DNA of 64,000 nucleotides from Amaricoccus sp003258405. Its GTDB lineage: Bacteria; Pseudomonadota; Alphaproteobacteria; Rhodobacterales; Rhodobacteraceae. Position 1 is the first letter of the stretch; each line of letters opens with the position of its first letter. A program made the translations under genes and the position numbers. Positions 40,684 through 49,137 of this stretch are shown one piece after another. The notes under the pieces are model-generated. The model was not told the origin of the DNA. It was given only the letters and a program-made list of their open reading frames with translations, and ran no database searches. The stretch covers positions 3,100,001 through 3,164,000 of the forward strand of contig NZ_CP171225.1 of assembly GCF_043226085.1 (NCBI RefSeq), written 5' to 3'.

Positions 40684-41667
40684 ATGACGAAGACGATGGC
40701 AGGTGCATCGCTGGCGGTCCTGATGCTGGCGGGTGCGGCGCGGGCCGAGGATGTGACGCTGCAGCTCAAATGGGTCACGCAGGCGCAGTTCGCGGGCTAT
40801 TACGTGGCGCAGGACCAGGGCTTCTACGAGGAGGAGGGGCTCGACGTCACCATCAAGCCCGGCGGGCCGGATGTGGCGCCGGTGCAGGTGCTGCTCGGCG
40901 GCGGCGCCGATGTGATGGTCGACTGGATGCCCTCGGCGCTGGCGGCGCGCGAGGCGGGCGCCCCGGTCGTCAACATCGCCCAGCCCTTCAAGTCGTCGGG
41001 GATGATGCTCACCTGCCGCAACGACTCGGGCGTGACCTCGACGGCGGATTTCCCCGGCCATACGCTCGGGGTCTGGTTCGGCGGCAACGAGTATCCGTTC
41101 CTCTCCTGGATGTCGAAGCTCGGCATTCCGACCGATGGCAGCCCGGACGGCGTGACGGTGCTGAAGCAGGGCTTCAACGTCGATCCGCTGCTCCAGAATC
41201 AGGCGGCCTGCATCTCGACGATGACCTACAATGAATACTGGCAGGTGATCGACGCCGGGCTCACGCCCGAGGATCTGACGGTCTTCAAGTATCAGGACGA
41301 GGGCGTGGCGACGCTCGAGGACGGGCTCTACGTGCTCGAGGACAGGCTCGCGGACCCGGCCTTCGTCGAGACCATGGCGAAATTCGTGCGCGCCTCGATG
41401 AAGGGCTGGAAGTGGGCCGAGGAGCACCCGGAAGACGCGGCGATGATCGTGCTCGACAATGACGCGACCGGTGCGCAGACCGAGCAGCATCAGATCCGCA
41501 TGATGGGCGAGGTCGCGAAGCTGACGGCCGGATCCGACGGCACGCTCGACCCGGCCGATTACGACCGCACGGTGGCGACGCTGCTGGCGGCGGGCTCGGA
41601 CCCGGTGATCTCGAAGGAGCCCGAGGGCGCCTGGACCCATGCGGTGACCGACGCGGCCTTCCAGTAG
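40684..41667 (+). CDS. ABC transporter binding protein, NMT1/THI5-like
   Basis: 327 residues from ATG 40684, with GAGGAGAGACGG upstream. The signal peptide ends near AARAED. The mature N-terminus VTLQLKWVTQAQFAGYYVAQDQGFYEEEGLDVTIKPGG is the classic NMT1/THI5-like binding-protein opening; relatives bind hydroxymethylpyrimidine-type compounds or other small heterocycles. The ligand-site strand is seen in LGVWFGGNEYPFLSWM. As the last gene before a strong terminator it completes the importer. Proximity to uracil breakdown genes suggests a pyrimidine ligand, but this is inference. Confidence 0.9.
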   Translation: MTKTMAGASLAVLMLAGAARAEDVTLQLKWVTQAQFAGYYVAQDQGFYEEEGLDVTIKPGGPDVAPVQVLLGGGADVMVDWMPSALAAREAGAPVVNIAQPFKSSGMMLTCRNDSGVTSTADFPGHTLGVWFGGNEYPFLSWMSKLGIPTDGSPDGVTVLKQGFNVDPLLQNQAACISTMTYNEYWQVIDAGLTPEDLTVFKYQDEGVATLEDGLYVLEDRLADPAFVETMAKFVRASMKGWKWAEEHPEDAAMIVLDNDATGAQTEQHQIRMMGEVAKLTAGSDGTLDPADYDRTVATLLAAGSDPVISKEPEGAWTHAVTDAAFQ

Positions 41668-41697
41668 GGGGAGGCGCGGGAGGCGGCCGCGATCGGA

Positions 41698-41728
41698 AAA
41701 GGCCCGGGCCGCTGCTCCGGGCCTTTTT
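41698..41728 (+). terminator. Rho-independent terminator after the ABC operon
   Basis: GGCCCGG (41701-41707) and CCGGGCC (41717-41723) pair with a nine-base loop, extended by AAA/TTT, and five T follow. It stands 34 bases after the binding-protein stop. Confidence 0.88.
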
Positions 41729-42027
41729 GCGTTCGATGAGGCGCGTGCGCGCCTCGGCCGGGCCGGGCGGGCCATTGGTCCTCCTTGCGCCCGCGTGCGC
41801 CGCGAAACCGGATTCGGGCGGCTTGCCGTCATCGTGCGGACGCTGGTCTCGGTCTTCTCCGAAGATCTCGCCAACGCGAGGACCCGGAGATGGCAGGGGC
41901 GGAGCCCTGTCCTGAAGCATGGGTTTGCAAGTTTCCGCCGAGGCAGTTTAAGCATGAGGAAGAGGAAACGCATAAAACCGGGGGAAGACATCGTGGGAAA
42001 TCTGGCACGGACCTTCGAGGCCGTTCT
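41729..42027. other. Leader region of the deacetylase-xseB-ispA-dxs cluster
   Basis: About 300 bases without a supported gene. A small hairpin GAGGCGC/GCGCCTC lies at about 41738-41755. Short frames near the 3' end are not convincing. A promoter candidate lies at 41925-41953. Confidence 0.4.
41925..41953 (+). promoter_or_regulatory. Candidate promoter before the deacetylase gene
   Basis: TTGCAA (41925-41930), a 17-base spacer and TTAAGC (41948-41953) give a predicted start near 41960, about 70 bases before ATG 42028. Confidence 0.35.
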
Positions 42028-42966
42028 ATGACGACGGCGTTGCTCACGCATTCCGACTGTCTCGAGCACGTCACCCCCCCGGGACACCCGGAATGCCTCG
42101 AACGCCTGCAGAGCGTGCTCGCGGCCCTCGAGGGCGAGGAATTCGTCTACCTGGTGCGGGAGGACGCGCCGCTTGCGGAGGATGCGCATATCCTGCGCGC
42201 CCATCCCGAGAGCCATCTGAACAAGATCAAGGGCCTGGTGCCGGCCGAGGGCTATGCCACGATCGACGACGACACCTACATGTGCCCGGCGACGCTGCGC
42301 GCGGCCCGGCGTTCGTCGGGCGCGCTCGTGCGGGCGGTGGACATGGTGATGTCGGGCGAGGTGCGCAACGCCTTCTGCGCCATCCGGCCGCCCGGCCATC
42401 ATGCCGAGACGGCGGCCGCGATGGGGTTCTGCTTCTTCGGCAATGTGGTGATCGGCGCCCGCCATGCGCTCGAGGCCCACGGGCTGAAGCGCGTGGCCAT
42501 CATGGATTTCGATGTGCATCACGGCAACGGCACGCAGGATCTCGTCTGGCATGACGCGCGCATCCTCTTCGCCTCGACCCAGCAGATGCCGCTCTATCCC
42601 GGCACCGGGGCGCGGACCGAGCGGGGCGCTCATCGCCAGATCGTGAACGCGCCGCTGCCGCCCGGGGCGGGCGGGGCGGAGTTCCGCAAGGTGATGGAGG
42701 AGCGCGTGCTGCTCGCGATCGAGGCGCACGAGCCGGAGATGATCTTCATTTCCGCCGGTTTCGACGCGCATGCCCGCGACCCGATGGCGAACCTCAATCT
42801 GCGCGAGACGGACTTCGCCTGGGCGACGGAGCGGCTCTGCGATATCGCGGATCATTGCTGCGATGGCCGCGTCGTCTCGACTCTGGAGGGTGGATATGAT
42901 TTGCAGTCGCTCGCGGCGTCTGCCGCTGCGCATGTGCGGGTCCTGATGGAGCGGGGAAATGGCTGA
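42028..42966 (+). CDS. Histone deacetylase family hydrolase
   Basis: 312 residues from ATG 42028. The family motifs are RPPGHHAE (active-site histidines), DFDVHHGNGTQD (metal ligands Asp and His) and SAGFDAHARDP (third Asp). Bacterial members include AcuC, acetylpolyamine amidohydrolases and other deacetylases that use zinc or iron. Which acetylated substrate it uses is unknown. Its end overlaps xseB by eight bases, so it leads a cluster with xseB, ispA and dxs, an arrangement I recall as common in Rhodobacterales. Confidence 0.9.
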   Translation: MTTALLTHSDCLEHVTPPGHPECLERLQSVLAALEGEEFVYLVREDAPLAEDAHILRAHPESHLNKIKGLVPAEGYATIDDDTYMCPATLRAARRSSGALVRAVDMVMSGEVRNAFCAIRPPGHHAETAAAMGFCFFGNVVIGARHALEAHGLKRVAIMDFDVHHGNGTQDLVWHDARILFASTQQMPLYPGTGARTERGAHRQIVNAPLPPGAGGAEFRKVMEERVLLAIEAHEPEMIFISAGFDAHARDPMANLNLRETDFAWATERLCDIADHCCDGRVVSTLEGGYDLQSLAASAAAHVRVLMERGNG

Positions 42967-43204
42967 ATCTGCGGCGCCGGTCGCCACGTTGAGTTTCGAG
43001 GACGCCCTGGCGGAGCTCGAGTCCGTGGTGACGGCGCTGGAGAAGGGAACCGTGCCGCTCGAGGAATCGATCACGCTCTACGAGCGCGGGGCCGAGCTTC
43101 GCCGCCATTGCGAAGGCAAGCTGCGCGATGCCGAGGCAAAGGTGACCCAGATCACCCAGGGCGCCGACGGGTCCGTCGGCGGCCGCGATGTGGACATCTC
43201 CTGA
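42959..43204 (+). CDS. xseB: Exodeoxyribonuclease VII small subunit
   Basis: 81 residues. Family signature FEDALAELESVVTALEKGTVPLEESITLYERGAELRRHCEGKLRDAEAKV covers nearly the whole protein, a helical hairpin that decorates the XseA catalytic subunit. The enzyme degrades single-stranded DNA from both ends. xseA is not in this window. It overlaps the deacetylase gene and precedes ispA by four bases. Confidence 0.94.
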   Translation: MAESAAPVATLSFEDALAELESVVTALEKGTVPLEESITLYERGAELRRHCEGKLRDAEAKVTQITQGADGSVGGRDVDIS

Positions 43205-43208
43205 GCTC

Positions 43209-44096
43209 ATGCAGCCCGAAATCCTGCAATTCCATGCGGTTCTGAGCCAGGCCGCCACACAGGCCGAAGAAGCCCTCGAGGCTTTCCTGCCCGGCTCCGA
43301 TACCCTGCTCGGCGCGCCGATGCGCCATGCGGTTCTCTCGGGCGGCAAGCGCCTGCGGGCCTTTCTCGCCATGGAGAGCGCTTCGCTCTTCCGGGTGCCG
43401 CCGGGGCAGGCGCTGCGCACGGCGGCGGCGGTCGAATGCGTGCATGCCTACAGCCTCGTTCATGACGACCTGCCGGCGATGGACGACGACGACATGCGCC
43501 GGGGCAAGCCGACGGTGCATGTGCAGTGGGACGAGGCGACGGCGATCCTGACGGGCGATGCGCTGCTGACGCTCGCCTTCGAGATCCTCGCCGCCCCCCA
43601 GGGCGGCATCGATCCGCGGATCCAGGTGCGGCTTGTCGGGCGGCTTGCGCAAGCCTCCGGGGTGATGGGCATGGTCGGCGGCCAGGCCTTCGACATCGCG
43701 GCGGAAAAGAACTCGGCCGCGCTCGATATCGACGAGATCGGCATGCTCCAGGCGCTGAAGACCGGCGCGCTGATCGGCTGGGCGGCGGAATCCGGGGCGC
43801 TCCTCGGGCGGCAGGATCCGGCGCCGCTGCAGCGCTACGCCGCCGATCTGGGGCTTGCCTTTCAGATACAGGATGACATCCTTGACGTGGAGGGCGACCC
43901 GGAGCGGGTCGGCAAGCAGCTGCGCAAGGACGAGGCGGCCGGAAAGGCGACCTATGTGTCGCTTCTTGGGCTTGAGGGCGCGCGCCAGAGGGCGCATGAG
44001 CTCGCGGAGCGCGCCTGCGCGCATCTCGCGCCGTACGGATCGGCGGCGCGCAACCTGCGGCTCGCGGCGCTCTTTGCGGTGGGCCGCGACGGCTAG
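43209..44096 (+). CDS. ispA: Farnesyl diphosphate synthase (polyprenyl synthetase)
   Basis: 295 residues from ATG 43209. The first Asp-rich motif is DDLPAMDDDDMRRG near residues 84-97 and the second is DDILD near residue 222, with GGKRLRAFL near the N-terminus binding isopentenyl diphosphate. It condenses isopentenyl and allylic diphosphates to farnesyl diphosphate, the precursor of undecaprenol, quinone tails and carotenoids. The spacing near the first motif fits short-chain type II enzymes. The dxs gene follows after about 20 bases, so isoprenoid entry and chain elongation are co-transcribed. Confidence 0.93.
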   Translation: MQPEILQFHAVLSQAATQAEEALEAFLPGSDTLLGAPMRHAVLSGGKRLRAFLAMESASLFRVPPGQALRTAAAVECVHAYSLVHDDLPAMDDDDMRRGKPTVHVQWDEATAILTGDALLTLAFEILAAPQGGIDPRIQVRLVGRLAQASGVMGMVGGQAFDIAAEKNSAALDIDEIGMLQALKTGALIGWAAESGALLGRQDPAPLQRYAADLGLAFQIQDDILDVEGDPERVGKQLRKDEAAGKATYVSLLGLEGARQRAHELAERACAHLAPYGSAARNLRLAALFAVGRDG

Positions 44097-44117
44097 GCCC
44101 AGATGGAGGAAAGAACC

Positions 44118-46052
44118 GTGGCGAGCACGAGCCAGCAGCGTCCGAAAACCCCCCTTCTGGACCGGGTACACCAGCCTGCCGATCTGCGCGGCATGAGCAA
44201 TGCCGAGCTCCGGCAGCTCGCCGACGAGCTGCGCGCGGAGACGATCTCGGCGGTTTCGGAGACGGGCGGGCATCTTGGCGCCGGACTCGGGGTCGTGGAG
44301 CTGACGGTGGCGATCCACGCGGTCTTCAACACGCCGACGGACAAGCTCATCTGGGATGTCGGCCATCAGTGCTATCCGCACAAGATCCTGACCGGGCGGC
44401 GCGACCGGATCCGCACGCTCCGGACCGGAGGCGGTCTCTCGGGCTTCACCAAGCGTTCGGAAAGCCCCTACGATCCCTTCGGTGCCGCGCACAGCTCGAC
44501 CTCGATCTCGGCGAGCCTCGGCTTTGCGGTCGCGCGCGATCTCGGCTGCGAGGATGTGGGCGATACCATCGCCGTGATCGGCGACGGCTCCATGTCGGCG
44601 GGCATGGCCTATGAGGCGATGAACAACGCGGGCCACATGGGCCGGCGGCTCATCGTGATCCTCAACGACAACAAGATGTCGATCGCGCCGCCGGTCGGGG
44701 CGATGTCGCGGCATCTCTCCCGGCTCAATGCGGGCGAGCCCTTCTACGAGATCATGACGGCGGCCAAGGAGGCGGTGAGCCATCTGCCGCGGCCGTTCCA
44801 GGAGGGCGCGCGGCGCGCGCGCGACGTGGTGAAGGCCGCGGCGGGCGGCGTCAATCTCTTCGAGGAACTGGGCTTTTCCTATGTCGGGCCCGTCGACGGG
44901 CATGACACGGACATGCTGCTCGAGATCCTGCGCCGCGTGAAGACGCGCGCGCACGGGCCGGTGCTGATCCATGCGCTGACCATGAAGGGCAAGGGCTACG
45001 CCCCGGCCGAAAGCGCCGACGACCGCTACCATGGCGTGGCGAAATTCGACGTGGTGACGGGGGCGCAGAAGAAGAAGCCGAGCAATGCGCCGGGCTACAC
45101 CAAGGTCTTCGCGCAATCGCTCATCCGGGAAGCCGAGGCGGACGAGAAGATCGTCGCGGTGACGGCGGCAATGCCCGATGGTACCGGGCTCAACCTCTTC
45201 GCCGAGCGCTTCCCGACGCGCTGTTTCGACGTGGGCATTGCCGAGCAGCACGCGGTGACCTTTGCCGCCGGGATGGCGGCGGGGGGGCTCAAGCCCTTCT
45301 GCGCGATCTATTCGACCTTCCTCCAGCGCGGCTACGACCAGGTCGTCCATGACGTCGCGATCCAGCGGCTGCCGGTGAGGTTCGCGATCGACCGGGCGGG
45401 GCTCGTGGGCGCGGACGGCGCGACCCATGCCGGGAGCTTCGATGTGGCCTTCCTCGCCAACCTGCCGGATTTCGTCGTGATGGCGGCGGCGGACGAGGCG
45501 GAGCTGCGCCACATGGTGGCGACGGCGGTGGCACTCGACGACCGGCCCTCGGCGTTCCGCTATCCGCGCGGCGAGGGGGCGGGCGTCGATCTGCCCGAGA
45601 AGGGCGTGCCGCTCGAGATCGGGCGCGGGCGCGTCATCCGCGAGGGCAACGGTTCGGTGGTGCTGCTCTCCTTCGGGGCGCGGCTGGCGGAATGCCTGGT
45701 CGCCGGGGAGGCGCTTGCCGCGCGTGGAATCGCGCCGACGATCGTGGATGCGCGATTTGCCAAGCCGCTCGACCGTGCGCTGATCCTCGATCTTGCCGCA
45801 AACCACCAGGGTCTCATCACCATCGAGGAGGGCGCCATCGGCGGCTTCGGCAGCCATGTGGCGCAACTCCTTGCCGAGGAAGGCGTTTTCGATCGGGGCT
45901 TCCGCTTCCGTTCGATGGTCTTCCCCGATGTCTTCATCGATCAGGACACGCCCGAGGCGATGTACCGCGTGGCGCAGATGAATGCGGCCGATATCGAGGA
46001 GAAGGTCCTGAAGCTGCTGGAACTTGGACTAATGTCGGCTCGCCGCGCCTGA
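44118..46052 (+). CDS. dxs: 1-deoxy-D-xylulose-5-phosphate synthase
   Basis: 644 residues from GTG 44118, which has GGAGG eight bases upstream. An ATG at 44103 is in frame but lies in front of that ribosome-binding site. The thiamine-diphosphate motif GDGSMSAGMAYEAMNNAG...NDN near residues 155-185 and the transketolase segment DRAGLVGADGATHAG near 425 are intact. Dxs condenses pyruvate and glyceraldehyde 3-phosphate, the first committed step of the MEP isoprenoid pathway. The C-terminal transketolase domain with the ALILDLAANHQGLITIEEGAIGGFG segment is complete. Confidence 0.95.
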   Translation: MASTSQQRPKTPLLDRVHQPADLRGMSNAELRQLADELRAETISAVSETGGHLGAGLGVVELTVAIHAVFNTPTDKLIWDVGHQCYPHKILTGRRDRIRTLRTGGGLSGFTKRSESPYDPFGAAHSSTSISASLGFAVARDLGCEDVGDTIAVIGDGSMSAGMAYEAMNNAGHMGRRLIVILNDNKMSIAPPVGAMSRHLSRLNAGEPFYEIMTAAKEAVSHLPRPFQEGARRARDVVKAAAGGVNLFEELGFSYVGPVDGHDTDMLLEILRRVKTRAHGPVLIHALTMKGKGYAPAESADDRYHGVAKFDVVTGAQKKKPSNAPGYTKVFAQSLIREAEADEKIVAVTAAMPDGTGLNLFAERFPTRCFDVGIAEQHAVTFAAGMAAGGLKPFCAIYSTFLQRGYDQVVHDVAIQRLPVRFAIDRAGLVGADGATHAGSFDVAFLANLPDFVVMAAADEAELRHMVATAVALDDRPSAFRYPRGEGAGVDLPEKGVPLEIGRGRVIREGNGSVVLLSFGARLAECLVAGEALAARGIAPTIVDARFAKPLDRALILDLAANHQGLITIEEGAIGGFGSHVAQLLAEEGVFDRGFRFRSMVFPDVFIDQDTPEAMYRVAQMNAADIEEKVLKLLELGLMSARRA

Positions 46053-46251
46053 TGGAATGCTATATCTCTGATGTGTGATCCTTGACCGGGGTCGCGGCGG
46101 GTGGCGATGGCCGGTCCCCCGGGGGGTGGCTGTGGGTGCCTGTCAGCACAAGAGTGAAGAACCAGAGGATCCGGATGACCGAGCCAGACGCCAGGGGTGC
46201 TTCGCGGGTGGATGGGTCTGTCCGCGGGATCCGAGCTTTGGGAGATGATAC

Positions 46252-46638
46252 ATGAAGTTGCGTACAAGCCTGTTGCTTGCGGGTCTGGTGGCGGGTCTCG
46301 CTGCCCCTGCATTCGCCGAGGGCGGTGACCCGGAAGCCGGCGAAAAGGTGTTCCGCAAGTGCAAGGCCTGCCACATGATCGGCCCGGATGCGCAGAACCG
46401 CGTCGGCCCCATCCTGACCGGTGTCGTCGGCCGTCCGGTTGGCAGCGAAGAGGGCTTCTCCTATTCGGAGGCTTTCCAGGAAAAGCACGCCGAGGGCGCA
46501 GTCTGGGACGAGGAGATGCTGCACTCCTATCTCACCGATCCGAAGGCGTTCATCCCGGGCAACAAGATGGCCTTCGCGGGCCTGCGCAAGCCCGAGGATA
46601 TCGACAACGTCATCGCCTATATCGAGACCTTCCAGTAA
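46252..46638 (+). CDS. Soluble c-type cytochrome (c2/c550-like)
   Basis: 128 residues. A Sec signal peptide (residues 1-22, ending PAFAEG) is followed by the heme-binding CKACH (Cys37, Cys40, His41). The axial methionine is in IPGNKMAFAGLRKPEDIDNVIAYI near residue 102, typical of class I cytochromes c. It is a periplasmic electron carrier between a bc1-type complex and oxidases or other acceptors. The stand-alone gene has about 200 bases upstream in which I find no clear promoter. Confidence 0.92.
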   Translation: MKLRTSLLLAGLVAGLAAPAFAEGGDPEAGEKVFRKCKACHMIGPDAQNRVGPILTGVVGRPVGSEEGFSYSEAFQEKHAEGAVWDEEMLHSYLTDPKAFIPGNKMAFAGLRKPEDIDNVIAYIETFQ

Positions 46639-46686
46639 GGCCTCCGCTTCCGGCTCCGGGGCCCATCCGGAGCCGGGGGTGCCGCG

Positions 46687-47262
46687 TCAGTCCGCGAAGG
46701 CCCCGGCGAGCGCTGCGGGCATGTCGAATTCGGAGAGGGCGCGGGCGCGTGCCTCCGGCGACATCTTCCGGGCGGTCTTCTCGACGATGCGTTCGAGCTC
46801 GTCGCCCTTTCGCGTCGCGGCGAAATCCGCGAGATACCAGCGGATGAAGACGAAGCAGATCACGTCCTCGAGCTGCTGCATCTCCGGATTGCGCTTGATG
46901 CCTTCCTTGCGGAGCAGGCTTTCGACCCGCGCGCGGTCTTCCTCATCATAGCCGGCCTCGGCCATCATGCCCGACACGCGCTCGGCATGGGCCTTTGCCT
47001 GATCCGTGCGCCACTTGAGATAGCCGGTGCGGCCTTCGGGATAGGCGTCGCGCGCGATTTTCCAGCGTTCGACATGCTGGCCGTGGGCGGCAATGCGGAG
47101 GTGTTCGGAGGCATCGGGGAAGAGCCGCGCCAGCTCGGCCGACATGCGCTCGCCGTAGAGCAGGGCGGCGGGGCGGGGGACGCCGTTCTCGTCCTCCGCG
47201 TTCGGGTCGGCCGCGTTGGCGGTGTCGATGGCTGCGATGACCTGTGCCAGCCGGTCCGTCAT
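46687..47262 (-). CDS. DUF4202 domain-containing protein
   Basis: 191 residues from ATG 47262, with AAGGAG nine bases upstream. The central segment HGQHVERWKIARDAYPEGRTGYLKWRTDQAKAHAE matches DUF4202, whose conserved His/Asp/Glu residues hint at an HD-like metal fold. No biochemical role is established to my knowledge. It lies convergent to the cytochrome gene and divergent from ychF. Confidence 0.85.
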   Translation of the reverse strand: MTDRLAQVIAAIDTANAADPNAEDENGVPRPAALLYGERMSAELARLFPDASEHLRIAAHGQHVERWKIARDAYPEGRTGYLKWRTDQAKAHAERVSGMMAEAGYDEEDRARVESLLRKEGIKRNPEMQQLEDVICFVFIRWYLADFAATRKGDELERIVEKTARKMSPEARARALSEFDMPAALAGAFAD

Positions 47263-47535
47263 GCCCCGGATCTCCTTCTCGATGTTGACTGCCTCGGCGG
47301 GGCGCGATGCTGCGAGCGGCCCGTCGCCGGGAGCGGAGTTTGGCGTCTGGCGGGGGAATAGGCAAGCCGGGGCGGCGGCGCGCGGGCCCGAGGCGCTTGA
47401 CCCCGGGCGTCTCCCTGCCCTAGATGCCCGCCGGACCGCCTCCGTCGGAACGGTTCGGGATGTCCGCAAGCGGGCGGGCGGCGGGGCGCTGCGGCTCCGG
47501 TTTCGCCTCCCCGCGCCAGCGAAGGGAGCTGCCCC

Positions 47536-48633
47536 GTGGGGTTCAAGACCGGAATCGTCGGGCTGCCGAATGTCGGCAAGTCCACGCTCTTCAACGCGCT
47601 CACCCGCACGGCGGCGGCGCAGGCGGCGAACTTTCCGTTCTGCACCATCGAGCCGAACGTCGGTGAGGTGAACGTGCCCGATGCACGGCTGGACCGGCTG
47701 GCGGAAATCGCGAAGTCGAAGTCGATCATCCCGACGCGGATGACCTTCGTCGATATCGCCGGGCTCGTGAAGGGCGCCTCGAAGGGGGAGGGGCTCGGCA
47801 ACCAGTTCCTCGCCAACATCCGTGAATGCGATGCCATCGCCCATGTGCTGCGCTGCTTCGAGGATGACGACATCACCCATGTGGAGGGCCGCGTCGATCC
47901 GGTGGCCGATGCCGAGACGGTGGAGACCGAGCTGATGCTGGCCGATCTCGAGAGCATCGAGAAGCGCCGGGCGGGGCTCGTGCGCAAGCTCAAGGGTGGC
48001 GACAAGGAAGCCGCGGATCAGGACCGGCTGCTCGCCGCGGCGCAGGCCGCGCTCGAGGCCGGGCAGCCCGCGCGGAGCGTGGAGATCGCTGTGGAGGATG
48101 CCAAGGCCTGGCGGCTGCTCCAGCTGATGACGGCGAAGCCGGTGCTCTATGTCTGCAACGTCGAGGAGGCCGCGGCGGCGTCCGGCAACGCGCATTCCGA
48201 GGCGGTCGCGCAGATGGCGGCGCGCACGGGGGCTGCGAGCGTGGTGATCTCGGCCGCGATCGAGGAGGAGATCGCCCAGCTCGAGGACGACGAGCGGGCG
48301 GAATTCCTCGAATCGCTCGGCCTCGAGGAGCCGGGGCTCGACCGGGTGATCCGGGCCGGGCACAAGCTGCTCGGGCTGCAGACCTATTTCACCGTCGGGC
48401 CGAAGGAAGCGCGGGCCTGGACGATCCCGGAGGGCGCGACGGCGCCGCAGGCGGCGGGCGTGATCCATGGCGATTTCGAGCGCGGCTTCATCCGGGCCGA
48501 GACCATCGCCTACGAGGATTTTGTCGGGCTGGGCGGCGAGCAGGGCGCCAAGGAAGCGGGCAAGATGCGCGCCGAGGGCAAGACCTATCACGTCCGCGAC
48601 GGCGACGTGCTGCACTTCCTCTTCAACGCCTGA
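47536..48633 (+). CDS. ychF: Redox-regulated ATPase YchF (OBG-like)
   Basis: 365 residues from GTG 47536, with AAGGGAG upstream. The P-loop GLPNVGKST lies at residues 9-17 and the switch DIAGLVKGASKGEGLGNQFL follows. The G4 motif is NVEE in place of NKxD, the reason YchF prefers ATP to GTP. The C-terminal TGS domain ends in KTYHVRDGDVLHFLFNA. YchF associates with ribosomes and the proteasome-like systems and affects stress resistance. Its stop overlaps the ATG of the next gene by one base. Confidence 0.96.
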   Translation: MGFKTGIVGLPNVGKSTLFNALTRTAAAQAANFPFCTIEPNVGEVNVPDARLDRLAEIAKSKSIIPTRMTFVDIAGLVKGASKGEGLGNQFLANIRECDAIAHVLRCFEDDDITHVEGRVDPVADAETVETELMLADLESIEKRRAGLVRKLKGGDKEAADQDRLLAAAQAALEAGQPARSVEIAVEDAKAWRLLQLMTAKPVLYVCNVEEAAAASGNAHSEAVAQMAARTGAASVVISAAIEEEIAQLEDDERAEFLESLGLEEPGLDRVIRAGHKLLGLQTYFTVGPKEARAWTIPEGATAPQAAGVIHGDFERGFIRAETIAYEDFVGLGGEQGAKEAGKMRAEGKTYHVRDGDVLHFLFNA

Positions 48634-49133
48634 TGCTGATCGCCCTGGGCGGGCTGCCCGGGTCGGGAAAGTCGACGCTCGCGCGCGCTCTTGCGCGGGA
48701 GTCCGGGGCGGTCTGGCTGCGGATCGATTCGATCGAGCAGGCGTTGCGGGAGAGCGGCGTCTGCGCGGCGGATCTCGGGCCCGCGGGGTATCTCGCCGCT
48801 GCGGCAGTGGTCTCCGACAATCTGGCGCCTGGCCGCACGGTGATCGCCGATGCGGTCAATCCGCTGCCCGTGACGCGGGAGATGTGGCGGGGGGCAGCCC
48901 AGCGGGCCGGGGTGCGGCTGCTGGAGGTCGAGATCGTCTGTTCGGACATCGCGGAGCACCGGCGGCGGGTCGAGACGCGGGTCTCCGGGGTGCCGGGGCT
49001 CGTGCTGCCGGACTGGGAGGCTGTTCTGGCGCGGGACTATGCGCCCTGGCCGGGGGCGGTGCGGATCGACACCGCGGCGCCGGGTGGCGTCGCGGCGAGC
49101 CTCGCCCGGCTCCGGGCGCTTGCCGGGCTCTGA
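48633..49133 (+). CDS. AAA-type small-molecule kinase-like ATPase
   Basis: 166 residues. The P-loop GLPGSGKST lies at residues 7-15, and a Walker B-like RTVIADAV follows near residue 73. Members of this group resemble gluconate or adenylylsulfate kinases, but the acceptor site is not diagnostic. It is translationally coupled to ychF (TGATG). The substrate is unknown. Confidence 0.8.
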   Translation: MLIALGGLPGSGKSTLARALARESGAVWLRIDSIEQALRESGVCAADLGPAGYLAAAAVVSDNLAPGRTVIADAVNPLPVTREMWRGAAQRAGVRLLEVEIVCSDIAEHRRRVETRVSGVPGLVLPDWEAVLARDYAPWPGAVRIDTAAPGGVAASLARLRALAGL

Positions 49134-49137
49134 GCGG

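Noticed and set aside
41954..42031. 25-codon frame ending in an ATGA overlap with the deacetylase gene
   Set aside because: A plausible promoter places the transcript start at about 41960, after its ATG, and the sequence is not protein-like.
46081..46100. TTGACCGGGGTCGC before the cytochrome gene as an FNR box
   Set aside because: The right half-site is not GTCAA or ATCAA, so the symmetry fails.
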